From Candidatus Iainarchaeum sp. (GTDB lineage Archaea > Iainarchaeota > Iainarchaeia > Iainarchaeales > DTGL01), in contig JAGHBI010000035.1 in NCBI GenBank assembly GCA_021161055.1, positions 1 through 22,407 on the forward strand: a DNA stretch of 22,407 nt, read 5' to 3'. The translations under genes were made by a program, and so were the position numbers. Under the pieces are notes generated by a model that was not told the origin of the DNA, made no database searches, and was given only the letters and a program-made list of their open reading frames with translations. Of the stretch, positions 14,104-22,300 are shown piece by piece (position 1 is the first letter of the stretch; each line of letters starts with the position of its first letter).

Positions 14104-15807
14104 ATGGTTGATCTGAAAAAGATGCTTGCACAGAGCCTTGCGGAGCAATTGAACCTGGGTGCTGCTCTGATTGAAAGGCTCATTGAGGTGCCCCCAAGCA
14201 AGGACCTTGGCGATTATGCTTTGCCCTGCTTTGCTCTTGCAAGGAAATTCAAAAAGAAGCCGAATGAGCTCGCTAGTGAGCTCAGCGAAAAGCTTTCCCT
14301 GCCAGAAGGCTTTTCCAAGATGCAGGCAGCAGGCGCTTACCTGAACTTTTTCATAGATACAGTTTTTTTGGCGAAAGAAGTGCTAAGCGAAATAATGGAG
14401 AAGAAAGAAAGGTACGGCGCCAGCGAAATAGGCAAAGGCAAGCGTGTTATGGTTGAATACTCGCAGCCAAATACCAACAAGCCTTTGCACATAGGCCATT
14501 TACGGAATGATTCAATAGGCATGAGCATAAGCAACTTGTTTGAGTTCTGTGGCTATGATGTTATAAGAGCAAACCTGATGAACGATAGGGGCATTCATAT
14601 ATGCAAGGCGATGCTTGCTTACAAACTTTTTGGCAATAATGAAACACCGCAAAGCTCCGGTATGAAAGGCGATGCCCTTGTTGGCAAATACTACGTGCTT
14701 TTCCATCAGAAAGCGAAGGAAATGCCTGAGCTGAATGAAAAAGCTCGCGAACTATTGCGTAAATGGGAAGCCAAGGATAAGGAAACGATTGCTTTGTGGA
14801 AAAAGCTCCGAGATTGGGTCATTGAAGGCTTTGAACAGACATACAAGCGCTTCGGTTCGCGCTTCGACGTTGTTTTCTTTGAATCAGATTTTTACTACAA
14901 GGTAAAGCCAATAATCGAGGAAGGCCTAGCTAAAGGCGTGTTCTACAAGGATGAAAAAGGTGCGATAGTTGCAAAGCTTGCCCCTCTGCCCGATAAAGTT
15001 GTATTGCGTGAGGATGGTACAAGCATCTATATTTCAAACGACCTTGTGCTAACAAAGTATAAGATAGAGCATTACAAGCTTGACCTCAATATATTTGTTG
15101 TTGCGAGCGAGCAGGAACTTTACTTCAAACAGCTTTTCAAAATATTTGAACTTCTTGGCTATAAATGGCATACATGCAACGAGCATTTAAGCTATGGGCT
15201 TGTTCTGCTTCCCGAAGGCAAGCTCAAGAGCAGGGAAGGCAAGGTTATTGATGCTGATGAGCTCATCGCTAACATCACTGAACTTGCTAGGAGGGAGATA
15301 CTCAAAAGAGCTAAGCCTAACAGAGAAGAGCTTGAAAAAAGAGCGCTTGCAATTGCTTTAGCAGCGATAAAGTTTGCAATGCTCAAGGTTGACCCGAAGA
15401 AGAACATTCTTTTCGAACCTGAAAAAAGCATATCCTTTGAGGGGAGCACGGGACCATATATTCAGTACAGCTATGCGAGAGCGAAGAGCATATTGAGAAA
15501 GGCAGGGAAAAGAGCGAAAGGCATAGATTACAGCCTTCTTTCCAGCGAGCATGAAAAAGCGATAATAATGAAGCTCTACGAATTTCCAAACACCGTCTTG
15601 CAGGCGCTCAATGAAAGGAAACCAAATCTAATATGCAACTACCTTATTGAGCTATGCGAGCTTTTCAATTCCTTCTACCATAAGCTTCCGGTGCTGAATT
15701 CTGAGCCTGCACTGCGCGAGGCAAGACTCGCACTGGTGGAGGCAACAAGCACGGTTATAGCAAACGGTCTGCGCCTGCTCAACATCCCTATGCTTGAGGA
15801 GATGTGA
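14104..15807 (+). CDS. argS: Arginyl-tRNA synthetase
   Basis: This class I synthetase charges tRNA-Arg with arginine using ATP. The N-terminal Add1-like domain (1-90) is followed by the HIGH motif (HIGH, 129-132, in QPNTNKPLHIGHLRND), the Rossmann core, a KMSKS-equivalent GKLKSREGK (372-380) and a C-terminal anticodon-binding (DALR-type) domain with EGSTGPYIQYSYARAKSIL. I prefer ATG 14104 (567 residues, MVDLKKMLAQ) to ATG 14089, which would add the hydrophobic and atypical MLLLF. The stop directly abuts the RSH start, so the two form an operon. A tRNA-Arg gene is also in the window, about 13 kb away. Confidence 0.96.
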   Translation: MVDLKKMLAQSLAEQLNLGAALIERLIEVPPSKDLGDYALPCFALARKFKKKPNELASELSEKLSLPEGFSKMQAAGAYLNFFIDTVFLAKEVLSEIMEKKERYGASEIGKGKRVMVEYSQPNTNKPLHIGHLRNDSIGMSISNLFEFCGYDVIRANLMNDRGIHICKAMLAYKLFGNNETPQSSGMKGDALVGKYYVLFHQKAKEMPELNEKARELLRKWEAKDKETIALWKKLRDWVIEGFEQTYKRFGSRFDVVFFESDFYYKVKPIIEEGLAKGVFYKDEKGAIVAKLAPLPDKVVLREDGTSIYISNDLVLTKYKIEHYKLDLNIFVVASEQELYFKQLFKIFELLGYKWHTCNEHLSYGLVLLPEGKLKSREGKVIDADELIANITELARREILKRAKPNREELEKRALAIALAAIKFAMLKVDPKKNILFEPEKSISFEGSTGPYIQYSYARAKSILRKAGKRAKGIDYSLLSSEHEKAIIMKLYEFPNTVLQALNERKPNLICNYLIELCELFNSFYHKLPVLNSEPALREARLALVEATSTVIANGLRLLNIPMLEEM

Positions 15808-17517
15808 ATGTTCAGAAGGAAAAAGAGGAAGCGCAGTGAAACCAAAGGGGATAAAGAAGAAAAACTAAAGGAACTCATGGAAAAGGTTTCGAAGCAGTTT
15901 GCAAAGCCCGATGTTATACTTGTGAAGCATGCACTCGCTTTTATAAGAAGCAGGCTTGCATCCAGAGAGCTTGCACTTATAAGGAAAGCATATTCGTTTT
16001 CAAAGAAGAAGCATGGCAAACAGAAGCGTTTTTCTGGCGAGCCCTATTTTACGCACCTCATTGAAACAGCACTTATTCTTAGCGAATACGATGTTGATGC
16101 AAAGACGCTAGCGGCAGCATTATTGCATGATGTTCTTGAGGATACAAGCGTGCAAAAGTATGAACTCGAGCGTGAATTTGGAAGCGAGGTTGCAGAGCTT
16201 GTTAATGCTTTGACAAAGGTTGAATCGCAGAGCACGAACAGCCATGCTTATTTAAAGAAGCTTCTGTGCTATGCATCTAAAGATGAGAGAGTTTTGCTGG
16301 TAAAGCTTGCGGATAAGCTCCACAATTTGCGCACAATAGAGTTCCTCCCTGCAAAGAAAAGAAAAGCTATATGTAAGCAGGCGCTCGCCTTTTATGCCCC
16401 ACTTGCTGAACAGTTTGGCCTTAAGAAGATGATGATGGAGATTCAGGATATATGCTTCGCACAGCTTTGGCCAAGGCAGTATAAGAAGCTCAAAAAAGAG
16501 CTTGAAAAGCTCTATAGGGAGAAGGATGATGAAATTACCGAGGCAATAGATATTTTAAAAAGGAAATTAGTAAAGAAACCCTTCGGGGGTTTTGTTTTTA
16601 AAAAGGAACGGAAAAATCTCTATCACTATTTCAAAAAACTCAAGCAGGGCAAAACCCTCGAGGAGCTCTACGATTATGTTTCCCTCGTAATCGTTGCGGG
16701 CTCTGAGGACGCATGCTACGAAGCCCTCAAAGCTGTTCACAATACCTTCTATCCAGCGCCGCGCAAGTTTAAGGATTACATTGCGGTGCCTTCAGGGCAC
16801 TATAAGGCATTGCACACCTCTGTTATTGGTCCGAGAGGCAGACCTATGAAGGTTTATATTCGCACAAGGGAAACAGACGAGCTTGAAGAGAAGGGAATCG
16901 CTTACTGGTTGAAAGCGAAGAAGAAACCGAGGGAGCTTATAAAGCTCGAGGCGCTGGCAAAAACCGATGAAAGCGAGTTTGAAGAGGCTCTGAAAAGCGA
17001 GTATCTGGAACGGGAAATAACGGTATTTGATGCTAATGGCAAGCCAGTTTTTCTGCCGAGAGGCTCAACAGTTATAGACTTTGCGTTTAAGATAGATTCT
17101 AATAGTGCATCAAAGACAGCTTGCGCTCGCGTAAATGGCAAGCTTGTGCCTATATGGCATGAACTGAAGCCCGCTGACCAGGTTGAAATTGTTTATGCTA
17201 AAAGCAATCAGGTTATTGGCGACTGGCTCAACTTTGCGAAATGCTACGAAACTAGGCAGATCATTCGCGAGCTTGTTGAGCCCGAGCAGAAAGTGATCCA
17301 TGAAAAGTTGGTTATCGAAGCAATTGATATGTTTTCGCTTGCAAAATGTTTTGAGCAGGCGTTGAGGTTTGGAGTTGTTAAAAGGTTTGTTGTTCATCAG
17401 TCAGGAGGCGCTGCAAAAGCCTCTTTAGAACTGGAGCTGAAGGATGCAAACGCAGAGAAGAAACTTCTCGAGAGGCTCTCAGGCATAGAGGGTGTTGCAA
17501 GCGTGATGCAGAGCTGA
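15808..17517 (+). CDS. Long RelA/SpoT homologue (RSH), hydrolase residues intact, synthetase site altered
   Basis: The 569-residue protein has HD hydrolase (about 60-200), synthetase (about 255-375), TGS (403-466) and a short ACT-like C-terminal part (about 525-569). Hydrolase residues known from RSH enzymes are all present: Arg74, His83, His107-Asp108, Glu111-Asp112, Asp169 and Asn173 (LADKLHNLRT). In the synthetase domain Asp289 and the FKDYIA motif remain. However, the catalytic Glu of the bacterial E-[VI]-Q-I-R-T motif is Lys348 (KVYIRT), the GRPK motif reads KERK, and the NGYQS loop is GHYKA. It therefore probably degrades rather than makes (p)ppGpp; this is inference. ATG follows the argS stop with no gap. 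It is shorter than bacterial Rel (about 730), apparently lacking the Zn-finger region. RSH genes are uncommon in archaea, so transfer from bacteria is likely. Confidence 0.93.
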   Translation: MFRRKKRKRSETKGDKEEKLKELMEKVSKQFAKPDVILVKHALAFIRSRLASRELALIRKAYSFSKKKHGKQKRFSGEPYFTHLIETALILSEYDVDAKTLAAALLHDVLEDTSVQKYELEREFGSEVAELVNALTKVESQSTNSHAYLKKLLCYASKDERVLLVKLADKLHNLRTIEFLPAKKRKAICKQALAFYAPLAEQFGLKKMMMEIQDICFAQLWPRQYKKLKKELEKLYREKDDEITEAIDILKRKLVKKPFGGFVFKKERKNLYHYFKKLKQGKTLEELYDYVSLVIVAGSEDACYEALKAVHNTFYPAPRKFKDYIAVPSGHYKALHTSVIGPRGRPMKVYIRTRETDELEEKGIAYWLKAKKKPRELIKLEALAKTDESEFEEALKSEYLEREITVFDANGKPVFLPRGSTVIDFAFKIDSNSASKTACARVNGKLVPIWHELKPADQVEIVYAKSNQVIGDWLNFAKCYETRQIIRELVEPEQKVIHEKLVIEAIDMFSLAKCFEQALRFGVVKRFVVHQSGGAAKASLELELKDANAEKKLLERLSGIEGVASVMQS

Positions 17518-17520
17518 CAG

Positions 17521-20388
17521 TTATTCCATATAGATTGCAGGCTTAAATGGCAGCGCGTTCTTTGCTTTCCCTTTTGGGTCATAGCCTGCTCTGTCCTCTT
17601 TCTGCACTATTATTTCACAACCAAATGTTTTTGCCAGAAATTGTTTCGCATCGCTGAGTACAGCAAAATCATCCACGAGCTCTCTCTGCACAAACTCGCT
17701 GAACTTATTTGCAAACTGCCTGGCAATATTCGCAGCTATGTTGCCCTTGCTTTTTATTTCAGGATCGCTCATTGCAATCCTTATCGCTTCTCTCGCATTT
17801 GGCCCTGAAAGCCTTTCTTTTAGAAGCCTAAGCAGCTTGCTTTTCCATTCGCTTGCTGTATAGAGCACAATCTTCTTCGGCTTTTCCAGCTTTGCAAGCC
17901 TTTTAATCTCGTTTATATCATTGACAACGTTTACTATCAGCTCCTCTTCCAGTTCGGCTTTCTTATCAATTTCGAGCTTTTCAGGCAGAGATGCTTTGAA
18001 TATCGACTCCTCGTTGCCAAGCTTATGCCAGAGCTCTTCAGCTAGGTGAGGCATAAATGGGGCCATGCATAGGGACCAGTTCTTTATGAAATAATAATTC
18101 AACTCTTTGTTTTCCCTGATTTTTCTCCTATTATACCAGGTATAATCCTTCATGAGCTGGAAGGATATGCTCTGCAAAGCCCTTCTAAGCTCAATTCTTT
18201 CCATCGCTTGCATATATTCCTTGATTCTGCTATTGAGCCTGCTGTAGAACCAGCGCTCTGCTCTGTCAAGCGCTTGCGTGTTGAACTCTGCATTTGTGTT
18301 CTCTGCTAGTGTAAACAAATCATCAATGAATCGCTTCAACCTTGCCAAGCCCTTTTCAACCTCGCGTTGCTTCCAGTTCAGCTCTTCCCATGGTTCCACT
18401 ATATTCACTAAGAAAAACCTTACAAAATCTGCGCCAAGTGCTTCGCACAAATCGTTTATCAGAATGACGTTGCCTTTCGAGGAAGACATCTTGCGCCCTT
18501 CAAGCACAACCATGCCAAGATTCAATGTGCCAAGCTGCCTTTTCTCTGGCGGAAATATTGCAGCATGCTGGAATATCGAAAATGACATGTGATTTGGAAT
18601 AAGCTCTATAGCGCTAGCATTGTAAGCTAGCGGGTACCAGTAATCAAAGCTTTCTCGCATTTCTTTCAAAAGCCTTTCATCTATGCCATATTTCTTCGCA
18701 AGCTCGCTGGCGGAACCTTTATTCAAAAATATGTAATCAAAAACCTCTTCCTCAAGCTTCTCTGCAGGTACCTTTTTTATAAGGTGAGCGATTGTGAAGT
18801 ATGCCATATAAATGGTTGAGTCTGCAAGCGGTTCGAGCACAAGGTCTTTCTGCCAAGGAAAAGCTGTGCCCAACCCTTTCGAGCGCGTGCACGGCTTATC
18901 CTCAAGCCAGTCAAATACCTTTTCGTATTGCGTTCTATATAGCTCTGGAACAATTCGCATGTTTGCAAGCGTTTTCTTTGCTTCTTCTTTCCATTCAGGG
19001 TTTGAGTATGCAACAAACCACTGATCCTCAAGCACGCGAACTACGCAAGCGGTGCCACATCTACATACTACACGCCCTTCAAGCTCATAGAACTTCATTG
19101 CTTTTCCTTCCTCCATAAGCTCTTTCTTTACCAGATCCTTCGCTTTGCTCACAGGCATATTAGCGTACTTTCCACAGTTTTCATTCATCACCCCCCTGTG
19201 AAAACCCAGCTTATAAACGAGCTTTTTCGCTTCCTCAAGCTTCTCTTCTTCGCGCTGATTCTTTATTTTCAACTCCTCACAAACCTTCACAGCAGCAAGC
19301 TCGCCGAGCTCGGGGGTTTTTATTATTGGAATAGGCTCAATCGCTTTGATTTTTTCAACATCCAAGTGATATTTTTTCATCAGCTTTTCATCGTTCTGCA
19401 GGTCTTTCAATGCTATATAATCTATTGGTGCATCGCTTGGCACAGAGGTTACTATGCCTGTGCCCGTTTCTGGCTTGCAGAAGCTCGCAGGCAGCACCGG
19501 AATGTTCTTTTCTATTCCAGGTGCGAGTACTTCCTTCCCTATAAGCTCAGAGCCTTTTATCGAACCAATCCTTTCAATGCCTTGGTTTTGCTGCTTGAAC
19601 TTTTCGAAGAATTCATTGCTAGCGATCCACTGCTCATTATCCACTTTTATTATCGCATACTCCACATCAGGCCTTATCCAGATGTTTGTCTGTCCAAAAA
19701 CAGTTTCTGGCCTTAGCGTAGCAGCAACAAGATATTTTCCATCAGAAAGCCTGAATTTAAGCAATACGAACTCCTGTATGCCAAGGCCCTCGCCCTCACT
19801 TAGATCATGGTCCCCAACAGGGTTTTTGCAATTGGGACAATAGCGCACAGGGTAACGGCCTTTCTTAATATAGCCCTTTGCATAAAGCTTTTTGTACTGC
19901 CATTCTATGAAACGCTGATACTGCTTATCAATCGTTGTGAGCTCGCGGCGCCAGTCTATGCCAAAGCCAAGCTTCTTAAAGCCAGATTTATAGCCATACT
20001 TTGCCTTATTTACCATATAATCTACAAAGCTTTCGGGGCTTTCTGTCAGGTATTTCAGCTCTTCCTTCGGAATATGGAAATTCTCTGTGAATATCTTCAC
20101 GGTTTTTTCATCGTGCCTTCGCAACGCTTCAACAGCTGCAATAACAGGTGTTCCGGAAACATGCCAGCCCATAGGCATCAAAACATTCTTGCCCTTAAGC
20201 ATGCTGTATTTCGCAACAATATCAGCAACGGTGTATGTGCGTGCATGCCCTATGTGCATCGCGCCGCTCGGGTATGGGTACGCTGCCTGTATGTAAAAGG
20301 GCTCTTTGCTTTTATCTATCTCCGGCTCAAATATTTTCTGCTCGTGCCAGTACCTCTGCCACTTCTCCTCAATACCTTTAAAATCCAT
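17521..20388 (-). CDS. leuS: Leucyl-tRNA synthetase, archaeal/eukaryotic type
   Basis: This 955-residue class I synthetase shows the HIGH motif at 45-48 (YPYPSGAMHIGHART), a zinc-knuckle-like CPNC (184-187), the CP1 editing domain with TLRPETVFGQTN (224-235) and GTGIVTSVPSDAPID (309-323), a second Cys cluster near 442-448 and the KMSKS loop KMSSSKGN (633-640). The C-terminal extension after 800 ends in the form usual for archaeal LeuRS. The gene converges on the RSH gene with only 3 bp between stops, so their 3' transcripts probably overlap. Upstream TATA boxes suggest its own promoter. Confidence 0.97.
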   Translation of the reverse strand: MDFKGIEEKWQRYWHEQKIFEPEIDKSKEPFYIQAAYPYPSGAMHIGHARTYTVADIVAKYSMLKGKNVLMPMGWHVSGTPVIAAVEALRRHDEKTVKIFTENFHIPKEELKYLTESPESFVDYMVNKAKYGYKSGFKKLGFGIDWRRELTTIDKQYQRFIEWQYKKLYAKGYIKKGRYPVRYCPNCKNPVGDHDLSEGEGLGIQEFVLLKFRLSDGKYLVAATLRPETVFGQTNIWIRPDVEYAIIKVDNEQWIASNEFFEKFKQQNQGIERIGSIKGSELIGKEVLAPGIEKNIPVLPASFCKPETGTGIVTSVPSDAPIDYIALKDLQNDEKLMKKYHLDVEKIKAIEPIPIIKTPELGELAAVKVCEELKIKNQREEEKLEEAKKLVYKLGFHRGVMNENCGKYANMPVSKAKDLVKKELMEEGKAMKFYELEGRVVCRCGTACVVRVLEDQWFVAYSNPEWKEEAKKTLANMRIVPELYRTQYEKVFDWLEDKPCTRSKGLGTAFPWQKDLVLEPLADSTIYMAYFTIAHLIKKVPAEKLEEEVFDYIFLNKGSASELAKKYGIDERLLKEMRESFDYWYPLAYNASAIELIPNHMSFSIFQHAAIFPPEKRQLGTLNLGMVVLEGRKMSSSKGNVILINDLCEALGADFVRFFLVNIVEPWEELNWKQREVEKGLARLKRFIDDLFTLAENTNAEFNTQALDRAERWFYSRLNSRIKEYMQAMERIELRRALQSISFQLMKDYTWYNRRKIRENKELNYYFIKNWSLCMAPFMPHLAEELWHKLGNEESIFKASLPEKLEIDKKAELEEELIVNVVNDINEIKRLAKLEKPKKIVLYTASEWKSKLLRLLKERLSGPNAREAIRIAMSDPEIKSKGNIAANIARQFANKFSEFVQRELVDDFAVLSDAKQFLAKTFGCEIIVQKEDRAGYDPKGKAKNALPFKPAIYME

Positions 20389-20402
20389 GCCCAGACCTCG
20401 CG

Positions 20403-20425
20403 CGTATAAATGCCATATAAATGCA
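20403..20425 (-). promoter_or_regulatory. Candidate leuS promoter
   Basis: On the minus strand TTTATATGG (about 20414-20422) is centred about 30 bp before the leuS ATG at 20388, so initiation about 26 bp downstream would leave a leader of only a few nucleotides. A second TTTATA (20405-20410) lies closer. Confidence 0.45.
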
Positions 20426-20454
20426 ATAGTATGAAATATTGCTGATAAATGGTT

Positions 20455-21003
20455 TTAAAGATTGCTAACCCACTCTTCAATCACTGCATCGGAGCTCTTT
20501 ATTTTAGCCCCATAGTTTGTTTTCATATATTCCAAGGAATCTCTGTGCGATTTTTCATCAAAGGCCTGCACGCAATCCTGAACCACAACAACTTTGTAGC
20601 CCCGGAAAAACGCATCCGCTGCTGTGTGCTGCACGCACACATGTGTATGAATCCCTGTTAATATCAATTCTTTTACACCTATTTTCTGAAGCAGCTCATG
20701 AAGTTTTGTGCCAAAGAATGCTGAGTAAGTCTTTTTTTCGATCACATAATCGCCTTTCTCTGGTTTGAGTTCGGGAATAATTTCAGCGCCCTTTGTGCCT
20801 TTCATTGCGTGCGGCCCCCACAACTTTAACTCAAAATCATCTTCGCTGTGAGCATCGCACGCATATATCACCGGAACATTATTTTGCCTTGCAATACTCA
20901 GAAGTTTTTGCAGGTTTGGAACTATGAGCTTGGCTCTCTCGCATTTAAGCCTGCCTGTAACGAAATCATTGAGCATATCGATTACAATAACAGCGGTCTT
21001 CAT
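20455..21003 (-). CDS. pncA: Isochorismatase-family hydrolase, probable nicotinamidase
   Basis: The 182-residue protein has the cysteine-hydrolase triad: Asp9 (VIDMLNDF), Lys90 (EKKTYSAFFGT) and nucleophile Cys123 (GIHTHVCVQHTAADA). The metal-binding residues seen in nicotinamidases, Asp50, His52 and His65, are present (CDAHSEDD and WGPHAMKGTKGAE). Such enzymes convert nicotinamide to nicotinate for NAD salvage. The WGPHAMKGTKGAE segment, close to the WPPHCVQGTPGAE form, supports nicotinamidase over isochorismatase; substrate remains inference. GCGGTGC upstream of ATG 21003 is the ribosome-binding site. It lies 40 bp after vapC and 66 bp before leuS. Confidence 0.85.
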   Translation of the reverse strand: MKTAVIVIDMLNDFVTGRLKCERAKLIVPNLQKLLSIARQNNVPVIYACDAHSEDDFELKLWGPHAMKGTKGAEIIPELKPEKGDYVIEKKTYSAFFGTKLHELLQKIGVKELILTGIHTHVCVQHTAADAFFRGYKVVVVQDCVQAFDEKSHRDSLEYMKTNYGAKIKSSDAVIEEWVSNL

Positions 21004-21043
21004 GAAAGCACCGCAAATATTCTTTTATGCTAATATTCTCTCA

Positions 21044-21415
21044 TTATAGTGTGTTTGGATGCACCGATCTGGTCAGTCTGGCGAGCTTCTTATCCATTGT
21101 TATCAACGGTTCCTTTAACCTTCTCGCCAACCACAGATAGGCCGCATCATAGAATGTTATCTTTTTTTCTATAGCGAGTTTCAGCGTTTCGCTCCACACA
21201 GGTACTTCAGTCCTCATAAACTCATCTATAAATCTGCTCCATAAAAGCATTAGTTTCAGGGAATCTTTGCAGGACAGCTTCCTGATCAGCTGAACATCAG
21301 TTCTGAGGAGATTTCCAAGCTCGTAGTATATAAGGGTTGTGGTTGTGCTCCCTACCAATCGCTCAAGTTTTCCTGCCCTATATGCACCAACAAAACCGCT
21401 TGTATCAACGATCAT
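21044..21415 (-). CDS. vapC: PIN-domain toxin, VapC family
   Basis: The 123-residue protein is a typical PIN ribonuclease. The acidic metal-binding set is Asp4 (MIVDTSGF), Glu32 (YYELGN), Asp90 (TFYDAAYLWLA) and Asp108 (LITMDKKL). VapC toxins cleave RNA, often tRNA or rRNA; the target here is unknown. The gene overlaps the upstream antitoxin gene by 11 bp, as expected for a toxin-antitoxin pair. All catalytic positions look intact. Confidence 0.9.
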   Translation of the reverse strand: MIVDTSGFVGAYRAGKLERLVGSTTTTLIYYELGNLLRTDVQLIRKLSCKDSLKLMLLWSRFIDEFMRTEVPVWSETLKLAIEKKITFYDAAYLWLARRLKEPLITMDKKLARLTRSVHPNTL

Positions 21416-21632
21416 TTCTCATCTTCCTTATGGTTTTTAAAATTTCTCTTTCAGAGATTGAAGCGAAACTTTCCCTGTATTTTTCCATCTCTTCAAGGAG
21501 TCTTTTTAGCTTGATTTTGCGATACTCTTCATGCAGCTTTTTCTTCGCTATTTCGCTTATAGAATAGCCAGCTCTTTCAAGCTCCTCAGCAGCCTCTTTG
21601 GAGATTCGTATACTTATAACCTTGCTCTTCAT
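21405..21632 (-). CDS. vapB: VapB-type antitoxin, ribbon-helix-helix-like
   Basis: The 75-residue protein begins KVISIRISKEAAEELERAG, the strand-helix start of ribbon-helix-helix DNA-binding antitoxins. It continues with a helix (SISEIAKKKLHEEY) and a charged C-terminal tail suitable for wrapping VapC. The start codon lies within a pair of operator-like repeats, consistent with autoregulation. A TATA-like block upstream would give an essentially leaderless message. Confidence 0.87.
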   Translation of the reverse strand: MKSKVISIRISKEAAEELERAGYSISEIAKKKLHEEYRKIKLKRLLEEMEKYRESFASISEREILKTIRKMRNDR

Positions 21633-21665
21633 GTAAACATCAATGTAAACATATTAATAAAAACA
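21631..21665 (-). promoter_or_regulatory. vapBC promoter with two operator-like direct repeats
   Basis: The 10-mer ATGTAAACAT (plus strand) occurs twice, at 21631-21640 and 21643-21652, with start points 12 bp apart, and each is itself partly palindromic (ATGT..ACAT). An AT-rich TATA-like block (TTTTTATTAATA on the minus strand, about 21654-21665) adjoins it. The repeats cover the likely start site and the first base pairs of vapB, the expected place for a VapB or VapBC repressor. Confidence 0.65.
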
Positions 21666-21673
21666 TTACCCGC

Positions 21674-22090
21674 TCATTTCCCCATTGCACGCTCAATATA
21701 GGCTAAGTACGGAAAACCCCCATAAACTATCTCTCTTCCGGCGAAGTGAATGAGCACATGCTCTTTCTTAAAGCCAAGCGCAACTGCGAGCTTTGCCGCG
21801 AGCATATCCGCAAGCAATTCTTCTGCCTGGTTTGGGTTCAGCTTTATAGCTCTTGCAAAGCTCGCAAGCATAGGTTTAGGGAAATGAGCATACTCGTGGC
21901 ATAGTGTTAATATTCCATCCAAGCTCAACTTTTCACCGGAAAATATATGCTCGGCTGGCAGATTTATAAAATTCTTCTTAACAATCAAGCGTTTGCCTCC
22001 AATCTGAATAATCTTGAATAGAGTGACATTTTCACCTTTAACAACTGATACGCCAAGCCTATCCCCTATTTTGTAAAGCGCATACCTCAA
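21674..22090 (-). CDS. Putative zinc metallopeptidase, ImmA/IrrE-like
   Basis: The 138-residue protein has HEYAH (65-69), an HExxH zinc site, inside ILTLCHEYAHF. About 20 residues later comes EELLADMLAAKLA (90-102), where the Glu would be the third ligand. This layout is that of the M78 (ImmA/IrrE) family, which cleaves repressors in mobile elements or stress responses. No helix-turn-helix domain is fused to it. It overlaps the upstream 63-residue gene by 4 bp, so they form a unit. The next genes downstream are vapBC. The family call is by motif only. Confidence 0.65.
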   Translation of the reverse strand: MRYALYKIGDRLGVSVVKGENVTLFKIIQIGGKRLIVKKNFINLPAEHIFSGEKLSLDGILTLCHEYAHFPKPMLASFARAIKLNPNQAEELLADMLAAKLAVALGFKKEHVLIHFAGREIVYGGFPYLAYIERAMGK

Positions 22091-22278
22091 CGTTCCGCCG
22101 GGATAGAAAAATATCGGTGTCCTTGCAATGTTTTTTCCATCTCTGCAAAAAGAAGCCTTTCCATATCCGAACGGGCGTGCTTCTTCAGCTTTTCTAGCGC
22201 TTTAATCGCATGCGCTATAAATGCATCCAGTGCTTGTTTCCTTTTCTTCGTAAGAATGTGCTTCCCAAAAATTGCCAT
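22087..22278 (-). CDS. Small basic protein of unknown function
   Basis: The 63-residue product is helical and charged (KKRKQALDAFIAHAIKALEKLKK), with no membrane segment or motif I recognise. It overlaps the peptidase gene by 4 bp and would be translated with it, so it may be its partner, substrate or regulator; that is inference. There is no ribosome-binding site before ATG 22278. An AT-rich block at about 22301-22309 lies about 26 bp upstream, which fits a leaderless message. Confidence 0.6.
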   Translation of the reverse strand: MAIFGKHILTKKRKQALDAFIAHAIKALEKLKKHARSDMERLLFAEMEKTLQGHRYFSIPAER

Positions 22279-22300
22279 ACAAAAATTAGCGCATGCGGAT

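Noticed and set aside
15808..17517. The RSH gene as evidence of bacterial contamination or contig misjoin
   Set aside because: It directly abuts archaeal-context argS and is followed 3 bp later by archaeal-type leuS, with similar base composition and codon style. A local misjoin would have to be exact on both sides.
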